Position numbers and translations under genes: made by a program. Below are positions 43,861 through 53,939 of a DNA stretch of 55,426 bases, piece after piece (the first letter of the stretch is position 1; the number at the start of each line of letters is the position of its first letter). The stretch is taken from NCBI GenBank assembly GCA_037447655.1, contig JBBHKE010001149.1, positions 242,611 through 298,036 on the forward strand. Direction: 5' to 3'. The DNA comes from Zygnema cylindricum. Taxonomy: Eukaryota; Streptophyta; Zygnematophyceae; Zygnematales; Zygnemataceae. A model generated the notes under the pieces. The model worked only from the letters and a program-made list of their open reading frames with translations, was not told the origin of the DNA and did not search any database.

Positions 43861-45752
43861 AATGAGGAGGACTTAGATCATCCCAAAAGGGACACTAGTG
43901 AAAACATGATTGCAGATCTAGGGGAGATAAAAGATGGGGGAGATAAATCGGAATCCCCTCATATTCCTACACACTTTGAGGAGAGAGAGGAAGAGGAGTC
44001 AGAATCGGTTTCCATGGATAGGGGAGCTGATGAAAGAGTGCGGAGGAATACAAGACTTCCCTCCATTCCAGCTTCGGACTTTGAGGGTGGACGAAAGAGC
44101 AGCAAAAGGCTTCAAGAAAAACAGGATGCTCATAAGGAAACAAAGCTTTCTCACCCAGATGAGCCTCAGTCATATTCAGAGGCAATGGACTGTCCAGAGA
44201 AAGAGAGGTGGGTCAGAGCCATAAATGATGAATGGCCTCAATCATGGAGGCAAATACTTGGGAGCACGTGGACTGTCCACCAGATAGAAAACCTATTGCC
44301 TGTAAATGGGTATTTAAACTAAAATTGAACCCAGATAATACTATTGAGAGATATAAGGCTCGGCTGGTGGCAAAGGGGTTCATCCAAAAAGAAGGGATAG
44401 ATTATGAGGAGACCTTTGCTCCGGTAGTTCGATTCCCATGTGTAAGGATCCTCTTTAGTTTAGCTGCAACGGAAGACATGGAGATCTATCAAATGGATAT
44501 TAAGACCGCCTTCCTCAACGGTGAACTGGAGGAGGAAATCTTCATGCGGCAACCAGAAGGTTTTGTAGAGGAAGGAGAGGAAAGCAAAGTCTGCAGACTT
44601 ATAAAGTCCTAATATAGATTGAAGCAGGCCCCCGGACAGTGGAATAAGAAACTAGATGAGCTCTTACCAGTCTAGGATATATTCGGATCAGTTTTGACCA
44701 TTCTATTTATATGTTTGAGGATGAGAATGGTGTGATTTTTATTGCGATTTATGTAGATGATTTCCTTGTATTGAGTAAGTCTATGTAAAAGATAAATAGG
44801 CTAAAAAATGATCTTAGAAGTAGATTTGACATGAAGGATTTAGGGGAGGCTAAATATATTCTGGGAATTCAAATGGAAAGGGATAGGGGGAAGAGGATAA
44901 TCAGACTTACTCAGAAAGAGACTATAGGAAATATGCAGGAGAAATTTCAGATGGAGAATGCAAATAGTTGTACCACTCCCATGGACTTGAAGAAAGTAAG
45001 TGATAGGAGTGTAGAAGGAGGAGTGAAAATGCTAGATGATCAGATGAGTCCAGCAGAGAGGCAGTTTATGAAGTCTATTCCTTACAGACAGGTCGTAGGA
45101 AGCTTGATTTACTTTATGAATTGTACCAGACCTAATATAGTTGCAGCAGTTAGAGTCCTCAATTAGGAGTCTTAATGATCCCATAAAGAGAGACTGGGAG
45201 GCAGCCAAGAGAGTAATGAGTTTCCTAGTGGGAAGTAGGGATCTATGGTTCCATTTAGGCGGAGAGCACACTGACATCACTACTTGGAGTGATGCCAGTT
45301 ATGGGGATGCACCGATGAGAAGATGCACTTCTGGGTATGTATTGTATGTGGGAGAAGGTGCTTGCTGTTGGAGCAGCAAGCAACAAAAGGTTGTTGCTCA
45401 GTCCACCATGGAGGCTTAGTACATGGCCTCTTGTTCTGCTGTGAAAGAGCTGATATGGGTGAAGTCTTTGTTGCAAGAATTAGGATACAAGGAGAAGGGA
45501 GTGCATGAAGTGTTTTGTGATAATCAGGCTCCAATTGCAATTGCAGCCAATCCAAAACATCATTTCAAAGCTAAGCGTATAGACATTAGATTGAGTTTTG
45601 TGAGGGAAAAGGTAGAAAATAAAATTGTTAATTTGGTGCATAAGAGTGATGGGGAAATGGTGGTTTATATGATGACAAAGCGTGTGCCATCTCCCAAGCT
45701 AAAGTACTGTAGAGAAAAGTGTGGACTAAAAGAGAAACTAAAATTAGACTAG
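43861..45752 (+). pseudogene. pol: Copia reverse transcriptase and RNase H
   Basis: An acidic linker, then RT in several frames: CKWVFKLKLN, YKARLVAKGFIQKEGID, MDIKTAFLNGELEEEIFM (to 44612), intact catalytic YVDD at 44750-44761, and MKDLGEAKYILGIQME (44831 on). The fingers, palm and thumb are in the usual copia order. RNase H: WSDASYGDAPMRRCTSGYV, SSKQQKVVAQSTMEA, with the expected Glu codon of EAEYMA replaced by TAG (45417-45419), then FCDNQAPIAIAANP and the end at 45750-45752. Several frameshifts and stops. The same TAG is in the second copy at 51191-51193. Confidence 0.93.
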
Positions 45753-45765
45753 AAAATAAAGGGAG
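45753..45765 (+). promoter_or_regulatory. Polypurine tract, copia copy 1
   Basis: GAAAATAAAGGGAG directly upstream of the LTR TG, the expected plus-strand primer site. The same tract is present before the LTR at 51540. Confidence 0.85.
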
Positions 45766-46376
45766 TGTTGAAATCACTAAATTTAGTGGAGGTATTTTCT
45801 AGGTCGTAATTAAAATAGAAAGAAAAAGGAGAAAAAGCACTGGCAGCTTGCCTCCACCTTCTCTCTTTAGCCCCCATACTTGTTGTAGTCACTGAAGGAG
45901 AGAGAGGGCGGTGGAGCCATGGCTGCCTTAGCTTTTTAGGCAAGGCTTAAGATTGACCTAAGTCACTCTCAGCCAAAAAGGTTGAGTCCAGCAGGACTCG
46001 AACCTCTGACCGGTAAGGCAATGCGTAGCCGTCAACCCTTACCAGTCTGTCATAGTAGTCCGTTAGGATGCATATGGTTTTATAGCTATTTAAATAATAG
46101 ATAGGCGACTAATCCGATTAACGGAATTACAAATAGAATACATAGCAACTAGTTGGAGTTTTAGTGCGCACGAAACAAATGTACCGGACATTTGTTTTTG
46201 AACGGCTGTCGTTTAAAGCCGGTTTTGATCCCATGGCCCACACCATCGTCGAGATCCCGGAATGGCCGCCTTGGCGGTTTTCGGTCGTGACATGACCTGG
46301 AGACACGTGGCACGATGTCATTGAGATGAGGAAATCCCGGAAAGCATAAGGACAAGTCCGAAGAAGACAGGCGTCC
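45766..46376 (+). repeat. Copia 3' LTR of copy 1, cut by Ty3 insertion
   Basis: Starts TGTTGAAATCACTAAATTTAG. 611 bp match the first part of the 51540-52539 LTR up to CAGGCGTCC, where the Ty3 LTR begins. The missing remainder is not found downstream of the Ty3 sequence. Confidence 0.93.
45975..46050 (-). promoter_or_regulatory. Pol III-like module in copia LTR, antisense (copy 2)
   Basis: B box GGTTCGAGTCC on the minus strand (45994-46004), A-box-like element ending at 46043, TTTTT at 45975-45979. A 7-bp stem GGTAAGG/CCTTACC also brackets the segment. Confidence 0.45.
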
Positions 46377-47343
46377 TGTAACAGCAATAGCGGATCGAAC
46401 TTGTTTATAAAGGGGTATTTAGGTGTTATGATTATAGAGTACTAAATTTGGTAGACGCCCGCAAAAGAATCACGCTATTTGGAGTTATATTTTAAAAGTT
46501 ATAGCGATGGGTGTATTTAGGTGACAGCGTGGGGTCTAAATAACAAGTGGGTATCATTGAAACGGGTTAAGGGTCAAATTAGTACCGAAATTACGCGCGT
46601 ACGTTTCATAAAGTTCTAATGAAACGTTTAGTATGCACGGTACTTCGTTTCGTACAAATTTTGGTACGAAACGTCACTTTCACTTAAGGGAATTTCGTAG
46701 GAAGTTTCGCGTGCGAAATTTGTTATGCACGATCGTGCGAAGTCGCGTTTCGTTTGGCGCGCAATTTTGCACGTAAATGTTACGTAGTGAAACGTAACGT
46801 TTGATTGGTTAGTAAAGCGCTAAGTAGTTAGTAAGAGATTTCGCACGTTTTTGCATTGGTCAGTCTGAGTCTTTGCTGATCAATGATTGGCCCAGGTAAA
46901 AGCCTGTTAAAACGGAGCGTTGACTCTGGCCTGGCGAGTCCAGGGCGATGATGGATAAATAGTGAAGTGTAAGAGGAGAGTAGACAACTTTTCCTTTGGA
47001 AAAGTTTGTGGAAATTCCGGCTGATCTTGGTCCTGAGCGATTAATACCAAATTGGAGAAAAGGCATTTTGCATTGAAATCTCTTACTAACTAAATAGTGT
47101 TTTAGTAGTTAAGAGATAGAATTATTAAGAGTGGAGAGTAGAGGAAACACTTTAAATTGAAGGGTTGAGCCACGAGGGCAAGAGACCAAGCTAATGTTAT
47201 GTGGACAGAAGCTTCATTTCAATTAAAGTTTATCCTTATGTGAGTGTTTTCCAATGTGGATGTGTATTTTCCAATGTGTGGAATGTGTGGTTGGAATTGT
47301 TTGTAGTAATGGGATTTTCTGAGAGGTAGGAGATCCTATTACA
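46377..47343 (+). repeat. Ty3 element 5' LTR
   Basis: 967 bp, starting TGTAACAGCAATAGCGG and ending GATCCTATTACA, so TGTAA/TTACA form the short terminal inverted repeat. It directly precedes a primer-binding site. A TATA-like GGATAAATAG lies near 46952. No second LTR exists because the element's 3' half is gone. Confidence 0.88.
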
Positions 47344-47345
47344 TA

Positions 47346-47357
47346 TGGTATCGGAGC
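47346..47357 (+). promoter_or_regulatory. Ty3 primer-binding site (initiator tRNA-Met 3' end)
   Basis: TGGTATCGGAGC lies 2 bp after the LTR. It equals the common plant retroelement site TGGTATCAGAGC with one change, in contrast to the half-tRNA site of the copia element. Confidence 0.85.
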
Positions 47358-48124
47358 TTTGGTTAGAAACCAGGGAGAAGTTTGCTCACCCGAAAATCGA
47401 TTGCCGTGACCGGTGAGGGTGCTCTAACCTGTGTCGGTAGAACCACAATGTGAAGTGGTAGGGGATTGGAGGGAAACTGAGTGATCACACTGCCAGCGGC
47501 CGCTGGTTAGATGTGGGGCGTGCTCAGGTCCTAAGGACTAAGGCGGGGTGGGCAATGTAGCCACCGCCGAAGCTCACTCCAATTACCTAGAGGCCAAACA
47601 AACTTGCCTTCTCCTAGCAATGATTCATGTGTAGAGGGAGGGCTTGAAGCCATGAAGGGTGAGGATGTGAGGATTATAGAACAAAAGATCCTGATGTAGT
47701 GGGAAATGGGGAATTTGCTAATGGAGGAGAAGGAAAGTGGAGTACTTTACTTCTTCAAGAGCAAAGGAGTCCAGAAATGACTCAAAACTTTTCAAACCCT
47801 AAATTGTTACCTTTGATTGATTTCAGTTTTGCTGTTGCAAAATTTATGGTGAAATCTTACCTTTGAGAGCTTTCAATTTTTGCTATTGCAAAATTGGTGG
47901 GGAAATTCTTACATTTCTGTTTCAATGTTGGGAAATTGAAAATTTGAATTTGTACTAACTTATTGTCAATGTCTTTTTAAATTTCTCAGATCTTGATCTT
48001 TTCAAAGGATTTGTTAAGGAGAAGAAGTTTTGGATTGGAGCAATCTAAGGACTTCAAATCTGCATCAAATTTCTTTGGGAAATTATACTCTATCTTTCCT
48101 TTTGCTTGATTTAATTGTGTGATA
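47358..48124 (+). other. Ty3 leader
   Basis: Untranslated leader between PBS and gag. It holds two related segments, CTTACCTTTGAGAGC and GTTACCTTTGATTGA (47809-47875), with repeated TTGCTRTTGCAAAA words. No ORF. Confidence 0.6.
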
Positions 48125-49441
48125 ATGGCAAATTCTGCATGGAAACGTGAAATGGAGAATGCTTTGAATGTGTTGAAGAAGCGAACTGTGAAATTGGTCA
48201 AAAGATTTAATAATCATGCTACCGCTGTGGATGAAACCATTTCCGAATTGAAAAGTGAATTGAAAGTTGTTAAAGAAAATGGAAATGTTTCAAATGAGAA
48301 ATTAGATGAACTTATTAGCTTAATTCAGACCAACAATAATATGAATGACCAAAAGGGTGAGAGTAGTAAAAGAAATGCCAGTTTTAGGGAGGATGATCAT
48401 GATAGACCTAAGAAGATAAGAGATCTGAAATTGTCTATTAGTGAGGCACCATCGTTTGATGGTAAGAAGATTGATGAGTTGGATGCTTGGATTTTTTATA
48501 TGGAGTATTATTTGGAATCTAGAAATTGTGATCGTGATGATTACACTTCTTTTGCTGTTAGTTGTCTGAAAGGTGATGCTCAGATTTGGTATTATACCCA
48601 GAGAAGATCTAAATTGATTCCTGATAATGCTGATTGGGAAACTTTTAAAACCGCGATCAAATCGCGTTTCTTGTCTGTCACTTTTAAATCCAGAATGGAA
48701 GAAAAGTGGCTGAATTGTAAGCAGAATGGATCTGTGAAGGATTATATTGTGGAATTTGACTCATCTAGTATTCATGTCATAGGTTTGACTGATGAAATGG
48801 CTAAATTGCATTTCTTGAACTATTTGAATCCTATACTGAAATCTGAGCTAAAACATCAAAATTTTAATAATTTGAAGGAATTACAAGATAAGTCATTGGA
48901 ATTAGAGGATCAGTTGGGGTATAATCAGGAAACTCGATCACTCAGGGGTAATTTAAATGAAGTATCACAGTGGGATGAGGAGGAATTTGTTGAAGAGGGA
49001 ATGAATGCTGGACTGGTGAATAGGCAAAATATCTTCAGGGGAAATCAAAGGGGTGGACATAGCGTTAATGCAGGAAATAGATTTAACATTAGAGGGGGGT
49101 ACATTAAAAGTCCTAAACCAAACATTAATGCCCAGAAGTCTAACCTTACCATTCCCACATGCACTATTTGTCAGAAAAGGGGTCATAGAGCATTTGAGTG
49201 TGCACAATTGAAAAAGATTAACTGTTATAACTGTGGAGAGGAGGGACATTTTAGTAGAGAGTGCACAAAACCCAAAAAGAAAGTCACTTGTTTCAAATGT
49301 GGAGGTCCAGATCATTACGCTAAAGACTGTACAGACAAAGGTTCTCTCAAAACAGTCGATGTAAATGAAGGTCTCCAAGAGGATATTGCATTATATCTAG
49401 CTGAGCAGGAAGCCCAGGAGGTGGGAAACGGAAAGGACTAA
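48125..49441 (+). CDS. gag: Ty3 Gag with three CCHC zinc knuckles
   Basis: An intact 438-codon frame, with the ATG at 48125 in context ataATGG. The N-terminal part (residues 1-75) is probably coiled coil. The capsid-type gag domain spans about 100-270 (SEAPSFDGKKIDELDAW, YLESRNCDRDDYTSFAV, LKGDAQIWYYTQRR, LTDEMAKLHFLNYLNP). Three CX2CX4HX4C knuckles follow: CTICQKRGHRAFEC (49160-49201), CYNCGEEGHFSREC (49223-49264), CFKCGGPDHYAKDC (49289-49330). Gag forms the particle and packages element RNA. Most Ty3 Gags have one knuckle, so three is uncommon. The intact frame suggests this is the youngest insertion in the complex. It ends at 49439-49441, where pol starts in another frame. Confidence 0.95.
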   Translation: MANSAWKREMENALNVLKKRTVKLVKRFNNHATAVDETISELKSELKVVKENGNVSNEKLDELISLIQTNNNMNDQKGESSKRNASFREDDHDRPKKIRDLKLSISEAPSFDGKKIDELDAWIFYMEYYLESRNCDRDDYTSFAVSCLKGDAQIWYYTQRRSKLIPDNADWETFKTAIKSRFLSVTFKSRMEEKWLNCKQNGSVKDYIVEFDSSSIHVIGLTDEMAKLHFLNYLNPILKSELKHQNFNNLKELQDKSLELEDQLGYNQETRSLRGNLNEVSQWDEEEFVEEGMNAGLVNRQNIFRGNQRGGHSVNAGNRFNIRGGYIKSPKPNINAQKSNLTIPTCTICQKRGHRAFECAQLKKINCYNCGEEGHFSRECTKPKKKVTCFKCGGPDHYAKDCTDKGSLKTVDVNEGLQEDIALYLAEQEAQEVGNGKD

Positions 49442-50037
49442 CTGAAAGTCCTCAGTTTAGTCAACTGGATCCAGAAGTTAAAGAGTTAACTTTGGAGGGC
49501 AAATTAATGAATGGAAAAGTTAGGATAGCTGAATTTATTATGATTCTCACTACACTGCATAGTTTAAAGAATCCTTCTGGTGAAATTCTCAACAACAGAC
49601 CTATGTTAGGACAGCTAAGTAATGACGACACCAGACACAGTTTGATTAGATTCGAGTCATTAGTGGAAGGAAAGCCGTTGAAAGTAATGGTTGATTCAGG
49701 TGCCACACATAATTTTATTTCACATAAGTTTGTAGAGGAAAATAAAATTCCTACTGTCATAAGGGAAAAGCCTTTACATGTTCAAGTGGCAAATGGTAAT
49801 AAGTCCACATTAGACTTACAAACTGACACGATAGAAGTTGATATCCAGGGTCATAAAATGAAAGTTGTGTGTGAAATAATGAATTTGGGAAGTGAAGAAC
49901 TAATTCTGGGAAAGCCTTGGTTAACAGAACATAATCCTCAAATTAATTGGGAAATTAATACCTTAAAAGTGAAGTCTGAAAACCGTTGGAAGGTTTTGAA
50001 GCATTATCTCCTAAGAAATTGCATAGGAATCATATAA
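49442..50037 (+). CDS. pol: Ty3 aspartic protease region
   Basis: Open from just after the gag stop, in a different phase from gag. The catalytic motif [11 protein letters not shown] has its Asp at 49693-49695. The second half has ELILGKPWL, the flap-distal hydrophobic-Gly element of retropepsins, then HNPQINWE. The first ATG in frame is 49492, but expression as a Gag-Pol frameshift or readthrough product is more usual. Stops at 50037, overlapping the RT frame by about 50 bp, which suggests one further frameshift mutation or two separate products. Confidence 0.9.
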
Positions 50038-50787
50038 ATAACATAACCAGATTGGGAGTAGAAGGTTTGATTTCCGCTAAACAATTTAAAAAGCATTTAA
50101 AAGATAAAACAAATCATGCTTTCTTGTTATTAGTAACTGAGGCAGTTACTGATGAAGGGGGGGGAGAAAACACTAACATTCATGTTATTCCTGAATCAGA
50201 CACCACTAAAAATCTTGAAAAACAAAAATATGATTTTGTAACTGACATTAATACACCTGATGCTACTATTAAGGATTTGATTTTTGAATTCCGGGATGTT
50301 TTTCCAAGTGATTTACCCTCAGGAAGGCCACCTTCCCGAGATGTAGAACATGTTATTAACTTGGAACCTGGATGTAACCCTCCTGTCACAGGAATTTATA
50401 AGCACAGTTTCTTTGAGCAAGAGGAGTTAAAGAAACAGATCAAAGAACTCCTAGAGAAAGGACATATTCAACCCAGCAAATCACCGTACGGAGCACCAGT
50501 TCTTTTCGTCAAAAAGAAGGACGGAACGTTGAGAATGTGCGTCGATTATCGTAGTCTGAACAAGATTACGGTGAAGGATAAGTATCCGTTACCTTTAATT
50601 TCTGATTTGATAGATCGTTTAAAAGGTGCTAAAGTATTTTCGTTGATTGACCTGCGTAGTGGCTTTAATCAGGTGCCAATTAGAATTGAGGATGTTGATA
50701 AAACTGCTTTCAGAACTAGAGTGGGTCATTTTGAATGGATCGTGATGCCATTCGGCTTAACGAATGCACCGCCTACTTACCAAAGAT
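49986..50787 (+). pseudogene. pol: Ty3 reverse transcriptase, truncated
   Basis: RT fingers and part of the palm: [82 protein letters not shown]. The domain stops immediately after this last motif, before the catalytic YxDD. The sequence changes to copia RT/RNase H at 50786-50790 without a gap. RNase H and integrase of the Ty3 element are absent. Confidence 0.95.
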
Positions 50788-51539
50788 AGAAGGAGGAGTA
50801 AAAATGCTAGATGATCAGATGAGTCCAGCAGAGAGGCAGTTTATGAAGTCTATTCCTTACAGACAGGTCGTAGGGAGCTTGATTTACTTTATGAATTGTA
50901 CCAGACCTGATATAGTTGCAGCAGTTAGAGTCCTCAATAGGAGTCTTAATGATCCCATAAAGAGAGACTGGGAGGCAGCCAAGAGAGTAATGAGATTCCT
51001 GGTGTGAAGTAGGGATCTATGGTTCCATTTAGGCGGGGAGCACACTGACATCACTACTTGGAGTGATGCCAGTTATGGGGTTGCACCGATGAGAAGATGC
51101 ACTTCTGGGTATCTATTGTATGTGGGAGAAGGTGCTTGCTGTTGAAGCAGCAAGCAACAAAAGGTTGTTGCTCAGTCCACTATGGAGGCTTAGTACATGG
51201 CCTCTGGTTCTGCTATGAAAGAGCTGATGTGGGTGAAGTCTTTGTTGCAAGAATTGGGATACAAGGAGAAGGGAGTGCATGAAGTGTTTTGTGATAATCA
51301 GGCTCCAATTGCAATTGCAGCCAATCCAAAACATCATTTCAAAGCTAAGCATATGGACATTAGATTGAGTTTTGTGAGGGAAAATGTAGAAAATAAAATT
51401 GTTAATTTGGTGCATAAGAGTGATGGGGAAATGGTGGTTTATATGATGACAAAGCGTGTGCCATCTCCCAAGCTAAAGTACTGTAGAGAAAAGTGTGGAC
51501 TAAAAAAGAAACTAAAATAAGACTAGAAAATAAAGGGAG
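50788..51539 (+). pseudogene. pol: Copia RT C-terminus and RNase H, second copy
   Basis: From GAAGGAGGAGTAAAAATGC on, the sequence is close to 45016-45765: the RT end (VGSLIYFMNCTRPDIVAAV), RNase H (WSDASYG, CTSGY), and the TAG at 51191-51193 in place of Glu in EAEYMA. It then runs open (MASGSAMKELMWVKSLLQE, FCDNQAPIAIAANP) to 51520. It lacks the extra T of copy 1 near 45165 but has its own stop at 51005-51007 and another near 51145. It ends with the same polypurine tract. Confidence 0.95.
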
Positions 51540-52539
51540 TGTTGAAATCACTAAATTTAGTGGAGGTATTTTCTAGGTCGTAATTAAAATAGAAAGAAAA
51601 GGAGAAAAAGCACTGGCAGCTTGCCTCCACCTTCTCTCTTTAGCCCCCATACTTGTTGTAGTCAGTGAAGGAGAGAGAGGGCGGTGGAGCCATGGCTGCC
51701 TTAGCTTCTTAGGCAAAGCTTAAAAGTGACCTAAGTCACTCTCAGCCAAAAAGGTTGAGTCCAGCAGGACACGAACCTCTGACCAGTAAGGCAAGGCGTA
51801 GCCGTCAACCCTTACCAGTCTGTCGTAGTAGTCCGTTATGATGCATATGGTTTTATAGCTATTTAAATAATAGATAGGCGACTAATCCGATTAACGGAAT
51901 TACAAATAGAATACATAAAAACTAGTTGGAGTTTTACTGCGCACGAAACAAATGTACTAGACATTTGTTTTTGAACGGCTGTCGTTTAAATCCGGTTTTG
52001 ATCCCATGGCCCACACCATCGCCGAGATCCCGGAATGGCCGCCTTGGCAGTTTTCGGTCGTGACATGACCTGGAGACACGTGGCACAATGTCATTGAGAA
52101 TAGCAAATCCCGGAAAGCATGAGGACAAGTCCGAAGAAGACAGGCGTCCACTCCATGGCCTTGTCGTACACAGGCCGTACAGAAAGTACATTAGCCGTAG
52201 TACCTTTCTGTACTGTACAGTCTTCTAATTGGTTCCTTACCTCAATAGATAGGAGTTCTGAGAGGGTTTAGGACATAGTAGATTGAGGAGGTAGCCGTGA
52301 CTCTCTTAATAAGCTTGTATAAATATTGGCATCTTGGCCATTCCAAAACTAATCGCCTTGTTGGGCGTTATCAGTGATTCTTCTGGTTGTGGGCTCAGGG
52401 GAGTCCAGACTGCACAAGGGTGCTGTTAGATTATCTATTTGTCTGCTTGGGTGGCAGTTGCTCTAGTTGAAAGTGGGATAGTTGAAAACTACCTAGAGGC
52501 TTCCTCAATTTTGGTCCAAATGGGGGACACAGAATTGCA
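51540..52539 (+). repeat. Copia 3' LTR, complete (1000 bp)
   Basis: Starts TGTTGAAATCACTAAATTTAG and ends CACAGAATTGCA. Collinear with the 5' LTR apart from the nested solo LTR there. Followed by GTGTC, the counterpart of GGGTC at 39584-39588, and then by the rest of the pogo-like transposase. Confidence 0.95.
51748..51820 (-). promoter_or_regulatory. Pol III-like module in copia LTR, antisense (copy 3, decayed)
   Basis: Same module as in the other LTRs, but the B box reads GGTTCGTGTCC, with the key A mutated. Confidence 0.4.
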
Positions 52540-53402
52540 GTGTCTTCTAGACGATGTACGGGTAAGTTTCTTTCAAACCTTGACATTTTGTTCATCCTTC
52601 TTATTTCCCTTTAATCTTTACGTAATCCTCTCCATGAATACATTTTCTACCGTTTTGCATTGGTTTTTAATGCTTCCCCCTTGTCCTTTACCCCTTCACT
52701 TACTATTTCTCCCTCTTCCCCCCCCTCTCCCTTCCTCATTCTCTCCCTCTCATGTAACTCACCCCCTCCCGTTATACTTAATTTTTTTCGATTATAGGAG
52801 TTTGCTACCGAAGTGGCCCCAAAGGATGGAATGATAAAACCGTATTCCCGCAATGGATAGAAAAGCCGCAGTCTTACCAAAGAGACCGCGAGGGACGCGA
52901 AAAAATAATATTCCTCGACAATTGTGGCGGTCATAACAACTCCGAGGAGTTGAGTCGAGTATTACTCGCGAAGAGGACTATACTCCACTTCTTCCCTCCT
53001 TGCGCAACTCACCTCGTGCAACCCGCTGACTCCTTCGTCATTTCCAAAATTAAGGAGGTATGGTCGCGGAAATGGGAGGATTGGAAAATTAACGGGATCG
53101 AGAAGCATGGGTGGTCCCATCCGAGTGGCAAGGGTTAGTCCGGGAAGCTACTCGGGCCCGGGAATGCTTTCTTCCTAGAGTTGGCTCGTGATTGAATGCG
53201 CGAAGTGAACGCAATGAAGGATAAGAAAGGGATGGGCTACGCACGAAAAGCTATGATTCTGTGCGGATTGTCGTTGAAGGACGTGAAATGGGAGGAGAGC
53301 ATGCTCACCCCGGATTTACAAATCATCATCATGAAATGGCGGTGCTACTTTGAAGGCGATGAGGTGCCAATTCCCTCTATAGTGGCACGAGATTTTATCT
53401 AA
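52540..53402 (+). pseudogene. Pogo/CENP-B-like transposase, C-terminal part
   Basis: Continues the transposase from 39588: LLDDV, a GT-AG intron at about 52562-52797, then one clean frame with VCYRSGPKGWNDKTVFPQW, the second catalytic Asp in IIFLDNCGGHN (52917-52919), and the HFFPPCATHLVQPAD motif with the third catalytic Asp at 53028-53030. The spacing is 36 residues, a pogo-type DD36D triad. Stops are at 53136-53138 and 53193-53195. The C-terminal helical part (MGYARKAMILCGLSLKDVKW, LQIIIMKWRCYFEGDEVP) ends at 53400-53402. One base appears lost at the exon junction, shifting phase. This family cuts and pastes DNA at TA sites. Confidence 0.93.
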
Positions 53403-53939
53403 GGCATTCAAGATGCCGACACTCGTGAAGATGAAGTCCCCAATGACACGGAAGCTGAATGGGAGAAAGAAGATTTTGAGTCCTTCCATAGAGAAGTGGT
53501 GTAGTGAGTGAATAAGAGGACAAGGTTTAGCATAAAATTTTAGTACTAGTGTTGATTTCTTATACTACTTTATTAGTAGTTTTGGTTGGTTAGTGTGGTA
53601 ATTGTACTTAGCGTTTGTCAAAGAATGTTGGAGAAATTGTATCCTTCATGATATCAATATAATCGTATCATTCTTGGTGTTTCATTTTGAAGTTTGTTAT
53701 TGAAAATGATGTATGGAAAAATACTTCAATGACTTAACGTTTGTCCAAGTATGTCAGGTAAATTGTATCGTTGATGAATTGAATATGATCGTTTCCTTCT
53801 TTGTTTTTCTTTTTGAAGGTTGTTACTGAATATGATGTATTGGAAAAGACTTTCTTGACATTGGATGTTACGCATGTTTTCAATGTGTTTAAGGCTTCGT
53901 CGATTACACATTATATTCCACACATGGCCAAAAATAGAG
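53403..53939. other. 3' region of the pogo-like transposase locus
   Basis: An acidic tail may continue to 53500 (ADTREDEVPNDTEAEWEKEDF). Two related segments with TTGTATCSTTSATGA (53637, 53762) point to a diverged 125-bp duplication. Otherwise nothing recognised. Confidence 0.45.

Noticed and set aside
52439-52834. 131-codon ORF crossing the LTR end and transposase intron
   Set aside because: Its first part is LTR and its second part is the polypyrimidine-rich intron between the transposase exons.
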